A DNA stretch of 64,000 bases from JAPPLB01 sp965204095. GTDB taxonomy: Bacteria > Acidobacteriota > Terriglobia > Bryobacterales > UBA6623. Below, one piece after another: positions 44,801 through 53,097 of the stretch. The position numbers were made by a program, and so were the translations under genes. The DNA is taken from assembly GCA_965204095.1 (NCBI GenBank), contig OZ241991.1, positions 6,014,001-6,078,000 of the forward strand, read 5' to 3'. The notes under the pieces were generated by a model. The model had not been told where the DNA came from. It made no database searches and saw only the letters and a list, made by a program, of their open reading frames with translations. Position 1 is the stretch's first letter. Every line of letters begins with the position of its first letter.

Positions 44801-45396
44801 GTTTGATCCGACTGCTTCACCCAGACCGGGTTTCCCGTGTGCACGACATTGGGCGTGGTCACCGCCATGATGAAGACGTTTCGGCCGGGAGACGGCAGGG
44901 CTTCGAGTTGCGTGCGGTCGATCATCGACGAAACCGATGCCGTCCCGTTCTCGACGAGCGGAACCGTTCCCGTGACCGTGATCGTCTCTTCCACGCCTCC
45001 GACGCTCAACGTGATGTCCACCACGAGCCAGGACGAGATCTCGACGATCAGTTCCTCCCGCACGAATGGCGCGAAGCCCTCCAGCTCGGCGCTCAGCCGG
45101 TACCGTCCGGGTTGCAGGTTCGGAAACGAATACTCACCGGCTGCGTTGGACGCGGTGCTCCGGAATCCGCCGATTTCCTCGTTCTCGAGTGTGACCTGCA
45201 CCCCGCCGAGAATCCCGCCGTTGACGTCCGCGATCATCCCGCGCACGCCGCCCTGAAAGGTCTGGCCGTGCGCGCTGGAGGCGGTGCCGAGGGCGCCGAG
45301 AAAGGAGGCGGCCCAAATGAAGAACATTCCCATCTGCAGCGAAGGTTTCACCGTGAGAGCCGTGAATGACCGTGGGCTGAACAAGACGAATCCCAT
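41815..45396 (-). CDS. TonB-dependent receptor with carboxypeptidase-regulatory-like domain
   Basis: A 1193-residue Oar-like receptor. A signal peptide (ending SSAHGQ) is preceded by a long leader, so the start is uncertain: ATG at 45396 (chosen), ATG at 45333, or TTG at 45498. Then a carboxypeptidase-regulatory-like domain (GGVRGMIADVNGGILGGVQVTL), a plug with DGVSMTDLRNRSVI and GRTGGGVFNTIHRSGTNQWAG, and a barrel ending VTF. Ligand unknown. Its TAG stop lies in the adjoining family A repeat. Confidence 0.9.
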   Translation of the reverse strand: MGFVLFSPRSFTALTVKPSLQMGMFFIWAASFLGALGTASSAHGQTFQGGVRGMIADVNGGILGGVQVTLENEEIGGFRSTASNAAGEYSFPNLQPGRYRLSAELEGFAPFVREELIVEISSWLVVDITLSVGGVEETITVTGTVPLVENGTASVSSMIDRTQLEALPSPGRNVFIMAVTTPNVVHTGNPVWVKQSDQTNSSLLSLGGGPLRGNNYTVDGVSMTDLRNRSVIIPIFEAVQEMKVQTNTYDAEMGRTGGGVFNTIHRSGTNQWAGSALYQFRPAKLNTFWRKLGYFQQQELDSGVLDQQDLTAAPYNLAGGSFGGPIDKDRTFFWLAAEGFSDDAIENTSIAIPTAVETRGDFSESGSNIYNPFDRDANGQRRPFSNNRIPETLLDPTGSALTRMLASLDPGGGLRSTSGIQTVQALQTTGNLNHTVNDNWQLTATYLYYTSEEPGFGHYQDLLNAESPPAFALGSSILGRDVHALAVNNTFVVTTTSVLNLRYGQTYFNDSRENPLYSKEEIRSQLGIQGGFLDKIYAQDGYEGQFPLIHVAEYGDDGHTHGSNSNNDIQWLSREVSGTFSQFIGNHTLKYGAQWRRLGLRTLDFGHGFSLRFGKRFTQGPNPASPETGSGSGLADLLLGVPSAGRATLGARANLFLDYFGGFVQNDWRATSNLVLNLGLRLERETGLKEDSNDFAVGWDRTQPFPVEAAVAPEIDAPLPGFPLRGGLMYAGVDGHPSHQWNPPPIKVGPRIGFAYSLSAGTVLRGGYAVFWAPYAIPSGTGASEIGTYGYSAVTNLETSVDGVTPPEASASVPFPHGILDPVGNANRRLQNISGDVYFNEQYRDSPYIQKWSLDLQRNIGDTAVVKAGYVGSKGTDLPIGGTFDSVVNINQLSDSYLALGGRLNEHYPNPFHGNSNFGSFAHERTLPLGQLLRPYPHFRNVYARHVSGGKSFYHSLRFEFEKRFSDRWGARLNYTFTRHRDNIYESNTLVESETSSVYNTPDECAFQKCPVLEQDYSPSLLHAPHNVNLNLMYRLPGKDKLLGGWTASLASTVRSGFPLVITQNANPLSAYGFSHQRPANVDVSGGGDPLGNTARYITAGSVAPTPGLQVSAAPRTTATARTPRFVNWDVAFEKATPLFEDANLTFRFEFINVLNGVNWRGPSTVFGTSEFGRIDGNRGFPRTFQLMTKVTF

Positions 45397-45570
45397 CACG
45401 CCGGCCGACGGTTCGAGTTTCGGAATCTCATGATCGGCTGCGCCGCACGCGGCAGGCGTTGCGCCCGTCGCCGGAGTGACTGCAAGGAAAGAGGACAACC
45501 CGGGTGCTTACACTCAGAATATTCGATCCGGTACAACATTTGCAGACCGTCTTGTATTGAACGATGGTTG

Positions 45571-45665
45571 GCCTGCATGTCTCACCACGCGGCGAGGCGA
45601 AGTCCGTGAGAGGGCCGTCAGGACGAGGCGCGAGCCAAGCGGAGGAAAAAGGCGTGAGCAGGCTA
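45571..45665 (-). repeat. Family A repeat, short form
   Basis: About 95 bp: GGCCTGCATGTCTCACCACG, GTGAGAGGGCCGTCAGGACG and GGAGGAAAAAGGCGTGAGCA, ending GCAGGCTAA. It contains only the left arm plus a right terminus. Confidence 0.8.
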
Positions 45666-45671
45666 ACCCCT

Positions 45672-45780
45672 CGGGTCAAGAAACACGAGACACGAGACAC
45701 GAAACACGGCTTTCACGCTTTTCACTAAAAACGAAAAACCAAAAACTAAAAACTATCCACTAACCACTATCCACTATCCA
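45672..45780. repeat. Three families of 7-bp tandem repeats in sequence
   Basis: In order: CACGAGA-type (about 45676-45712), AAAACTA/AAAAACG-type (about 45727-45756) and CCACTAT/CCACTAA-type (about 45752-45780). All have period 7. The end runs into the stop codon of the AddA gene (GTGGATAGTGGATAG on the minus strand), so the array supplies its TAG. Confidence 0.85.
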
Positions 45781-48700
45781 CATCCTTCCGCCCGACAGGG
45801 ACAACCGTCCCTGATGTCATCGCCACGACGAGCCCCCGCTCGGCATGGGTCATGTCAACGTATGCGCGAACCTGGGAACAATAGTGCTCCAGGTTCTCAG
45901 GCTTGAGGCTGACATCGCTCTTCCAGTCGACCACTACCTGCGGCGCGCCGTCGGAATCGAACGCGATTGCATCCGCGACTCCCGCCGTCACCTCCTCTTG
46001 CGTGTCGTTCATGGTGGTGGCGTATACGGGAAACTCGGGCATCAAGCGTGGTTTCAGCAAGGCGATCTCCGGAAGCGACAAGGTACGAACGACGCAGTTG
46101 GCAAGCTCGGCTGGGGACAGTCCCCGGGCAGGGTCGTCTGCGATGCGGTGTCCTGCTGCGCTGATCAACGCTTCTGCGCGCGCCATGAGGCTTGTGCGCG
46201 ACTCTGCTGTCTCGCCGCTGAGAACCTCCTCCATGAGCTTGTGCAGGATGAGGCCGCGTTCACGCCCGCCCTGGATCATGGCCGCGTCGCTGCCGGCCGC
46301 CGCTGCGCCGTCGCCGTCGCTTTCAACGATTTCAGGCAGCCTCTCCTGTAGCACCGCTGCGGTTGCGCTTTCATCTCTGCTCGGCGTCAGCCAGACGATC
46401 TTCCGCTTGCGGTCCATGATCGCGGCGGCTTCCGCTGCGAAAATCCCGCGTGTCTGCCTGTTCTCCTCGGGGGGCGCCGCGACGTCGACCTCGAGTGGAA
46501 CATGTTCACGCGAGAGCGGCGGCAGTCCGGACAGCGGCGGATCGATGAGCGAGATCCATGTCGCTGGTTTGGCTTTGACATCGAACCGTGGCAGGATCAG
46601 AAGTTCGCGTGCCCGTGTGGTGGCGACATACCAGATGCGAATACGCTCTCGGTCGAGTTCTGCCTTCTCGGCGTCGCGCGCCGCCTCGTATCCGGTCGGC
46701 GGTACGCCGAACACGGGGCAGTAGAAGCGGCCGCTGGCTCGATCGGTGACGGCGCTCTCCGGTGTCTTGACCTTGGTCATGGTGTTCACCGGAATGACGA
46801 TCGGCCATTCCAATCCCTTGGCGGCGTGCATGCTGTAGAGCGTCACCGCCTCTTCCTGGACATCGGGGCGTCCTTCGACGGCGCGGGTAGCGTCGGACCA
46901 GGCCGCGGTCATCGCTTCGGCGAAGGCCCGCAGGCCCCGGACTGAATAGCCGCGGCTGAAACTGAGATAGAGATCGACATTCGCCAGCGCGCGTTCGGCT
47001 TGGTCGCGATGTCGCTGAAGCAGAATGGGCCGCACGCGCAGCACGTCGACGGCTTGCGACAACAGGTCGTGCGGCGTCGTGGCGTTGACTCTGCGTCGCA
47101 GCGCCTGGAGCTTCTCGATAATGTCTCGGGCATAGAGGTGAGGGATGCCCTCTGGAGAGGCACGGAGATCCAGCCGCGGCAGCCGCTCCGGCGCCTCTTC
47201 GCTGCGCGGCAACTGCCAGACGATGTCGAGTAGTTCCTCCTCGGTCAGTCCGACCAGGGGGCCTCGCAACAGCGCGCCGAGTGCGAGAGTATCGCGTTGG
47301 TCGGCCAGGACGCGGGTCACGGCGATGAGGTCCTGTACCTCTTGGCGTCGGAACAGGCCCTTGCCCGCCTGAGTGGCAACAGGGATCCGGCGCCGCTCCA
47401 GCGCCTCTTCATAGCGCCACAGGTCATTTCCTGTGGGGGCCAGCAAAGCGATATCGCCCGCTTTGCAGACGCGGCGCTCGCCGCTCTTTCGATCGACGAT
47501 GGCTTCTTTGCCGATCAACTGGGCGCACAGGTTGGCGACGGCCTCCGCTTCTCCGTCGCGGATTTTCTGGGCGTTGGCTCTGCCCTCTTCGTCGGCCACC
47601 TCGATATCCAGGGCCGCGACGGACGGCCCCTCGTCGCGTTCCGGTAGAAACGGATCGAGCGCGATGAACCCGGGCTGACCGTTTTCGGCGGAGAGCGGGC
47701 CTTCGAAGAGCCGGTTCACATAGCCCATGATGGGCGCGCATGATCGGAAGTTGGTGGCAATCGACAGGACGCTGTCCGGGTCCTGCGAGCGGAACGCTTG
47801 TCGCGCCCGGATGTAGGCCGCGATGTCGGCGCCGCGGAAGCGGTAGATTGCCTGTTTGGGGTCGCCCACCAGGAACAGCGCGCCAGAGCGGATTTGGAAT
47901 TGCGTCCAGTCGTCGTTGGCCCCGCCGGGAGGACGATCGCCGCAGAGTCGCCAGAAGATCTCGGTCTGCAACGGATCGGTGTCCTGGAATTCGTCGACGA
48001 GCACGTGGCTGAAACGTCTGGCGAGCGCGCGGCGCACTTCGTCGTGATCGCGCAGCAGATCGCGCGCGGCGAAGATCAGGTCGTCGAAATCCAGTAGCGC
48101 GGCGGAACGCTTGTATTCGCGGAAGCGTTCCCTGACCGGCCGCGCGAGGCGGATCAGTTCGCTGAGGATGCGTGAGGCGGCAGCCTGCAGCAGTTCCGTC
48201 CACGTTTCGCGGCACTCTTCGTAATGGGCGGCGGCTCTGTAGTTCAACCGCTCGCCATCGGCCTTCGCCAGTCCCTCGCGCTTGGCTGCCTCGGTCCACT
48301 TGCTCTTTTTTCGGTACTTCCGGAAGTCCCCGGAGGCGGTGCAAAGAACCGACGGGGAAGGGGGGCGAACGACCAATAGCTCGACAAGCTCAGCGGCCGT
48401 TTCGGCCGTCTGGGCGAACGTGATCTTCTCGGCCAGTTCGGCGAAGAGGTCCGCGATAGCCGTGGTCTCCTCCTCATGAACGTTCGCTTCCCTTGCAAAA
48501 GCTTTGAAATCGTCACACGCCTTCCGGAAAGCGGTCACGAGGGGTCCCAGATCCCTCGGGGTATCGCCGATGATTACGCGATGGCTGCGAAGACGCCCGA
48601 GGATCATGTCCATCAGCCGGAGAGTTTCGCCGGCGTTCTGCAGCGCCAGTTCCGCGAGCAGCCCGCCGGCTTCGCCCACCAGTTCTTCACGCAGCCAGCT

Positions 48701-49177
48701 ATCGACGATTTCCGAAAAGGCGAGGTCGGCCTGGTCGCTGTCCATCACGGTCGCGCCGGGATCGATACCTGCTTCAACCGGATAGGGCTTGATCAGGCGT
48801 TGGCAGAAACCATGGATCGTCGAACAGGTCAGCTCGTCGATCCTCTCGCTCGCGGCAACGAGATGACGCCGCTGGTCCTCTGACAGACCTTCGGGCAGGG
48901 CGATGCGAAGTTCGAGAGGGATGCGCCCTGCAGCCAGTTCGCCGGCGAATTCCCGCACTCGGATGAGAAGTTCGCTGGCGGCGAACTCCGTGAACGTCAC
49001 TGCGGCGACGGACTTGGGTTCTATGCCGTCAGCCAGCATCATGGCGATCCGGCCGGCAATGATCGCGGTCTTGCCCGAGCCGGCTCCGGCCTCCACCAGG
49101 AATGAACGGCCATGGTTCGCAATGGCCTCCTCGCGGGCGGCATGGTCGGCAAACGTATTCTGCTGGGCCGTCTTCAC
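45767..49177 (-). CDS. addA: AddA-like helicase-nuclease subunit
   Basis: A 1136-residue UvrD-type helicase fused to a C-terminal RecB-like nuclease. Walker A is AGAGSGKT (30-37); further helicase motifs are FTEFAASELLIRVREFA, CSTIHGFCQRLIKPYP, VDEFQDTDPLQTEIFWRL, VGDPKQAIYRFRGADI and ATTRARELLIL. The nuclease has VVVDWKSDVS and EHYCSQVRAYVDM. It unwinds and resects broken DNA ends to prime RecA. The ATG overlaps the AddB-like stop by 4 bases (ATGA). The last residues DVDSG and stop derive from a heptamer array. Named by homology to alpha-proteobacterial AddA; exact orthology unproven. Confidence 0.88.
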   Translation of the reverse strand: MKTAQQNTFADHAAREEAIANHGRSFLVEAGAGSGKTAIIAGRIAMMLADGIEPKSVAAVTFTEFAASELLIRVREFAGELAAGRIPLELRIALPEGLSEDQRRHLVAASERIDELTCSTIHGFCQRLIKPYPVEAGIDPGATVMDSDQADLAFSEIVDSWLREELVGEAGGLLAELALQNAGETLRLMDMILGRLRSHRVIIGDTPRDLGPLVTAFRKACDDFKAFAREANVHEEETTAIADLFAELAEKITFAQTAETAAELVELLVVRPPSPSVLCTASGDFRKYRKKSKWTEAAKREGLAKADGERLNYRAAAHYEECRETWTELLQAAASRILSELIRLARPVRERFREYKRSAALLDFDDLIFAARDLLRDHDEVRRALARRFSHVLVDEFQDTDPLQTEIFWRLCGDRPPGGANDDWTQFQIRSGALFLVGDPKQAIYRFRGADIAAYIRARQAFRSQDPDSVLSIATNFRSCAPIMGYVNRLFEGPLSAENGQPGFIALDPFLPERDEGPSVAALDIEVADEEGRANAQKIRDGEAEAVANLCAQLIGKEAIVDRKSGERRVCKAGDIALLAPTGNDLWRYEEALERRRIPVATQAGKGLFRRQEVQDLIAVTRVLADQRDTLALGALLRGPLVGLTEEELLDIVWQLPRSEEAPERLPRLDLRASPEGIPHLYARDIIEKLQALRRRVNATTPHDLLSQAVDVLRVRPILLQRHRDQAERALANVDLYLSFSRGYSVRGLRAFAEAMTAAWSDATRAVEGRPDVQEEAVTLYSMHAAKGLEWPIVIPVNTMTKVKTPESAVTDRASGRFYCPVFGVPPTGYEAARDAEKAELDRERIRIWYVATTRARELLILPRFDVKAKPATWISLIDPPLSGLPPLSREHVPLEVDVAAPPEENRQTRGIFAAEAAAIMDRKRKIVWLTPSRDESATAAVLQERLPEIVESDGDGAAAAGSDAAMIQGGRERGLILHKLMEEVLSGETAESRTSLMARAEALISAAGHRIADDPARGLSPAELANCVVRTLSLPEIALLKPRLMPEFPVYATTMNDTQEEVTAGVADAIAFDSDGAPQVVVDWKSDVSLKPENLEHYCSQVRAYVDMTHAERGLVVAMTSGTVVPVGRKDVDSG

Positions 49178-51864
49178 TTGGCTCCCCAGACGCGTGTGGC
49201 GGCCCCGAGACGCTCGCTGGCGGCGTCAATCTTGCGCTTGCAATAGACGGCGGCGGCATTGGCCGGCAACGCAAAGGCGAGATCGTCATAGATCTCTCCG
49301 GTGTCGATGCCCATCACGCCGCCCCCGGAGCGAAGATTGCCGCGCGCGGCCAGCAGGTATTCGGTGATCTGGGTCAGAGTGGACTCGGGGTCGTCGAGCC
49401 GCAGGTCTTTCTCCTCGCGCGGATACATCAGCGAAGCGCTGATCGAGACTTCGTCGCCCAGCATCGCCTTGACTGCGAAGGCGTAGAGGCATCGCTGCAG
49501 TTCCTTGCCGCCGTCGAGCGTGATGTCGTCCGTGGGCGCTCGGCCGGTCTTGTAGTCGCGCACCAGGGCCTGAAGGCCGTCGCCCGAGATATCCAGCCGG
49601 TCAAGGTAGCCCCTGATGCGAAAGCCGGAGCCGGGAATCTCGACGGCCGCGTTTGCGTCCCAGGGCCTCGCGGCGTCGTCTTGCGGTTGCGCCCCGCCGA
49701 ACGGGACCTCGCTGTAGGTGACCGCGCCGTCAAATGGCTGGTCGTCATGCGTAAGCGCGCGGCTACATAACGTGCGCGCTTCCTTGAGGGTCAGGCGCCA
49801 GATGAGGGGCGGGGGAACGGCTCGCTCTTTCTCCCAGAGCCGGGCGATTTCAGCGGCGGCGTCACCCACGGCCGCAATGATCCGGTCCTCTTGGTCGAGC
49901 GGGAGGCCGCCGTCCCCTGCGAGCTTCTGCAAGGCTTGGTGCAGCGTTTGATGAACCAGGTCGCCCATGGCCAGTGCATCGAGCACCAGGGGGTCTTCAC
50001 TGCTTTGGGGAGCATGCCAGTGAAGACCGTATTTCCAGACGAAACCGAGCGGATTGCGCAACAGCAGGCGCAGCGAGCTCGCCGACTGCGTGCGGTCCAG
50101 AATGGCGCGCATCACCGGATGACCGGCGCGGACCAATCCGTCATGAGGCGTGATCTCCATGCGCAACCAGTTGCGCCAGCAGCCATGTGCGGCAACCGCT
50201 TGGGTCATGGCCCGGAACTCTTCCGGCCGCGCCGTCAGTCGGTCGGTCTCGCTGAAGGCGTGGTCCGGTACGTCGTTGCGCCGCGAAAAAGTCTCGTTCG
50301 GCCCCTGCTGAATGAGCAGCGCGCTGCGGCCCAGCAGCCGGCCATCGCTTTCCCGTCGCGCCCGTGAAAGCACGACCTGGCTCTCGGTAGTGGCCAGGAT
50401 GGTTTCGAAGTCGCGCCGGTCGGCCTCGGCGATCGGCAGCGGATCGAGCTCGCGGGAGGGAATGATGTGATCGGAAAGAAGGCGGTCCTCCGAGATGCCG
50501 CGCGGCCAGCGTGAGGAATTGAGGCCGAGCAGGCGCGCGAAGCGTCTCGGCGAAGCTGCCAGCGCGTTTGCCGGCATCCAGCAGATCGAGTTCGAGGCAT
50601 CGAGCCGGTCATCCTGCTTCAGCGTGTCCAGGGTAATGTCCAGCGAGGCGCCGGCCCCCAACAGAAGCGCTTTGCGCCAGATCGTCAGAACCCGCCCATG
50701 CAGCAGCCTCTCCCCAACCTCTTCGGCGCCCTTGATGCCCTGGCCCAGCAGGGTGATGATGTTGCCCAGTGCCGGTCCGTGATCGGTCCCGTCCGGCCAG
50801 TCTTCGGCATTCAGCCCGTCAATCAGCCGCGTCCACGCCTTGGGAGAGGTCAGTGGCGCATCGGCCGGCAGCAGGCGAGTCCAGCCTTCGGGCAATGCCT
50901 GGAACGGACCGGGATAACTGCTGAGCAGCGCGGTCAGCCGCCGCATCCGCGTCTGCGACAGGCCTCGCATCAGGATGTCCGCCAGCGCGGCGGCGGCCTG
51001 TCCTTCCCGGGAAGCCGTGACTTTGACCCCATGCGCGAAATGCAGGTCGAGATCGGTGTCCTCTCGCAATGCCAGGAAGTGATCGTCGTAGTCGCCGGTC
51101 GAGGCGGACGCGATGGCGATGTCGGCGGGCTCGGCTCTGCCGGACGCAATCAACCGCCGCGCCCAGCGGAAAGCCTCGATGGCTTCGTGATAGGCCGTGG
51201 ATGCGCTGACAGCAAGGACCTCCGGCTGTTGCGGCTCCGACCGCGCGATCTCGATGGCGGCGCCGTCGAGCCACTGCGGAACCGATCGGGGACCGGCGAT
51301 CCAGCGCACTGCCGTTCGAGTCGCGATGGCGTGCAGCAAGGACCGCCAGCACGGGGACAGTTCGGTAATGCCCACAATGTCGATCGGTCCGAAGATCGCC
51401 GCGGCATGATCCAGGCGTTGCAGCCCGGCCGTCACGAGTGCGGTCGGACGCATCATCGCGGGCGGCAGGGCTTCGAGAACCGCCTTTTCGAGAATCGCGA
51501 TCGATTGCTGGCGGGGATGGTTCGAGGCCCGTGCTTGAAGATCGATTCCGGTGCGCCAGGCCTTGCGCAGAGTTTCGGTGGCCGCGTCCGCCATGCCGGG
51601 AAGGGCCTTGATCTCGTCGAGTTCTCCAAGTTCCGTTTTCGGGAGAACGCTCTTGATCGCAATCCGCAGGGCCTCATCGTCAACTGGCCGCGACAAGCCG
51701 CCGGCCAGCCGGGCCGCCAGTTGCTCGAAGGTCATCACTTGCAGGCCGTGCCGCTGCTCGCGAGCGGCGGCAAGCCGAAGCTCGTGCATCCTGAGACGGC
51801 CATGGGCAATTACGGTCCGGCGGTATGCAGTTCCCAAAATTTCCTCACAAGGATTAACCTGCAT
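49174..51864 (-). CDS. addB: AddB-like PD-(D/E)xK nuclease subunit
   Basis: An 896-residue AddB-like protein: an inactivated helicase-like N-terminal half and a C-terminal PD-(D/E)xK nuclease (FRIRGYLDRLDISGDG, ALVRDYKTGR; QRCLYAFAVKAML). It likely forms the end-processing complex with the AddA-like partner, which it overlaps by 4 bases. The only upstream ATG (51864) lies within the terminus of a family A repeat (GTGAGAAATGCAGGTTAATC); Met26 at 51789 is an alternative, but residues 4-25 (NPCEEILGTAYRRTVIAHGR) look like genuine family sequence. Confidence 0.85.
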   Translation of the reverse strand: MQVNPCEEILGTAYRRTVIAHGRLRMHELRLAAAREQRHGLQVMTFEQLAARLAGGLSRPVDDEALRIAIKSVLPKTELGELDEIKALPGMADAATETLRKAWRTGIDLQARASNHPRQQSIAILEKAVLEALPPAMMRPTALVTAGLQRLDHAAAIFGPIDIVGITELSPCWRSLLHAIATRTAVRWIAGPRSVPQWLDGAAIEIARSEPQQPEVLAVSASTAYHEAIEAFRWARRLIASGRAEPADIAIASASTGDYDDHFLALREDTDLDLHFAHGVKVTASREGQAAAALADILMRGLSQTRMRRLTALLSSYPGPFQALPEGWTRLLPADAPLTSPKAWTRLIDGLNAEDWPDGTDHGPALGNIITLLGQGIKGAEEVGERLLHGRVLTIWRKALLLGAGASLDITLDTLKQDDRLDASNSICWMPANALAASPRRFARLLGLNSSRWPRGISEDRLLSDHIIPSRELDPLPIAEADRRDFETILATTESQVVLSRARRESDGRLLGRSALLIQQGPNETFSRRNDVPDHAFSETDRLTARPEEFRAMTQAVAAHGCWRNWLRMEITPHDGLVRAGHPVMRAILDRTQSASSLRLLLRNPLGFVWKYGLHWHAPQSSEDPLVLDALAMGDLVHQTLHQALQKLAGDGGLPLDQEDRIIAAVGDAAAEIARLWEKERAVPPPLIWRLTLKEARTLCSRALTHDDQPFDGAVTYSEVPFGGAQPQDDAARPWDANAAVEIPGSGFRIRGYLDRLDISGDGLQALVRDYKTGRAPTDDITLDGGKELQRCLYAFAVKAMLGDEVSISASLMYPREEKDLRLDDPESTLTQITEYLLAARGNLRSGGGVMGIDTGEIYDDLAFALPANAAAVYCKRKIDAASERLGAATRVWGAK

Positions 51865-52165
51865 TTCTCACCACGCGGCGAGGCGAAGTGCAAAAGAGGG
51901 CCATCAGAAGTTTTGTCCTGGAGCAAACCAAGCTCCTCGCCAAAGGTTTTCACGAGACACGAGACACGAAACACGGCTTTTTCTCGAATCACGGCTTTTT
52001 GCGAGCCACGAATCACGGCTTTTCCCCGTCCCCAACGCAAGCCGCCGTGGAGCAACGGCCGCACCACCTGCGTGGGTTTTGGGGGTCACGAAACACGAGA
52101 CACGAAACACGAGACACGGCTTTTACGCTTTTCACTAACCACTATCCACTAACCACTATCCACAG
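51855..52165. repeat. Family A repeat with heptamer arrays
   Basis: Starts TAACCTGCATTTCTCACCAC at 51855, then GCGAGGCGAAGTGCAAAAG and the core GTTTTGTCCTGGAGCAAACC. CACGAGA/CACGAAA heptamers follow at about 51949-51980 and 52087-52118 and CCACTAA/CCACTAT heptamers at 52134-52163. The start region supplies the ATG of the AddB-like gene; the right terminus of the element is not recognisable. Confidence 0.75.
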
Positions 52166-52168
52166 CCT

Positions 52169-53008
52169 TTACTCTTTCTCTTCCCGAGCCGGCGGGGAAG
52201 GGGAGTCCTTACCCGAATCGCTTGCGGCCGCTTTCGCGCGGGCCTTGGCTCTCCTGGCTCGTATACGCCGAGCCGGGGGCCGTTCCAATGGCACCCCCAG
52301 CGGGGATTCGAGAACGTCCGATTCGCTGACGGACCACAGCGCCGCCGGGCGTCCGCGCTGCAAACGAGGCGCCGCTGCCGCATCGGCTCGTTTCTCGAAA
52401 GCGCCGCTCTCCTGAACGTTGCGCTGGAAGTTTCCCGGATCGAGGCGCGTGTTCCAGACCGCTTCGTAGACGCGGCGAAGTTGTCCGATCGTGAACTCCG
52501 GCGGGCAGAACTTCGCCGCGAGGGAGGTGTACTCGAGCTTCGACCGCGTGCGCTCGACGGCGTCTCTTACGATCCGCTCGTGGTCGAACGCCAGGCGGAC
52601 GCTCCCGCTCTCGATCTCCCTCACGGGCATCAGCAGCGCGGCCGCGGCATCCCCGCCGCCCCGCAGTCCGGGCAGTTCGGCGCAGATCGCCCAATAGGCC
52701 ACGGTGACCACTCGCATGCGCGGGTCCCGGTCCGGAGTCCCGTAGCTGGCAAGCTGCTCCAGGTGCCAGGACCCTGCCCGCAGGCCGGTTTCTTCGGCCA
52801 GCTCCCGCGCCGCGGCCTGATCCAGGTCCTCGTCGGGACGCACGAAGCCGCCCGGCAGCGCCAGCGCCCCCAGGTACGGCTCGTTGCCTCGTTCGATCAG
52901 CAGCACATGCAGCTCGTCGCCGCGGACGGTGAACACCGCCACGTCCACGGTGACGGCGAACGGCGGATAGGCGTCGGGGTCGTAGTCGAATCCGATGTCG
53001 GATGCCAT
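52169..53008 (-). CDS. NrtR-like Nudix-winged helix regulator
   Basis: A 279-residue protein with an N-terminal Nudix domain and a C-terminal winged helix. The Nudix box is GGFVRPDEDLDQAAARELAEETGL (residues about 50-73, with all the Glu/Gly residues kept). The winged helix region ERTRSKLEYTSLAAKFCPPEFTIGQLRRVYEAVWNTRLDPGNFQRNV is typical of NrtR, a repressor of NAD genes that senses ADP-ribose. A basic, Ala/Arg/Lys-rich tail (ARRIRARRAKARAKAA) is extra. Start at ATG 53008. Divergent from the ARPP-1 gene, with palindromic sites between. Confidence 0.85.
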   Translation of the reverse strand: MASDIGFDYDPDAYPPFAVTVDVAVFTVRGDELHVLLIERGNEPYLGALALPGGFVRPDEDLDQAAARELAEETGLRAGSWHLEQLASYGTPDRDPRMRVVTVAYWAICAELPGLRGGGDAAAALLMPVREIESGSVRLAFDHERIVRDAVERTRSKLEYTSLAAKFCPPEFTIGQLRRVYEAVWNTRLDPGNFQRNVQESGAFEKRADAAAAPRLQRGRPAALWSVSESDVLESPLGVPLERPPARRIRARRAKARAKAAASDSGKDSPSPPAREEKE

Positions 53009-53022
53009 GTAGAAAATATATA

Positions 53023-53076
53023 TTGTCTTGTTGACAAAATCAAGCCGGGAGTGTATTATTGTCATAGAAACAATAA
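53023..53076. promoter_or_regulatory. Two palindromic operators between NrtR-like and ARPP-1 genes
   Basis: TTGTC-5 bp-GACAA at 53023-53037 and TTATTGT-7 bp-ACAATAA at 53056-53076. Both are A/T-rich, symmetric and placed between divergent starts (53008 and 53098), as expected for autoregulation and control of the neighbour. Their shared TTGTC/GACAA core is similar in kind to known NrtR operators. Not tested. Confidence 0.65.
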
Positions 53077-53097
53077 ATCTTGGAGGAGACAATCACC

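Noticed and set aside
45767..51864. The AddAB-like pair as part of a phage-defence island
   Set aside because: Both have standard recombination-repair architecture and no other defence genes lie beside them. RecBCD/AddAB-type end processing is enough.
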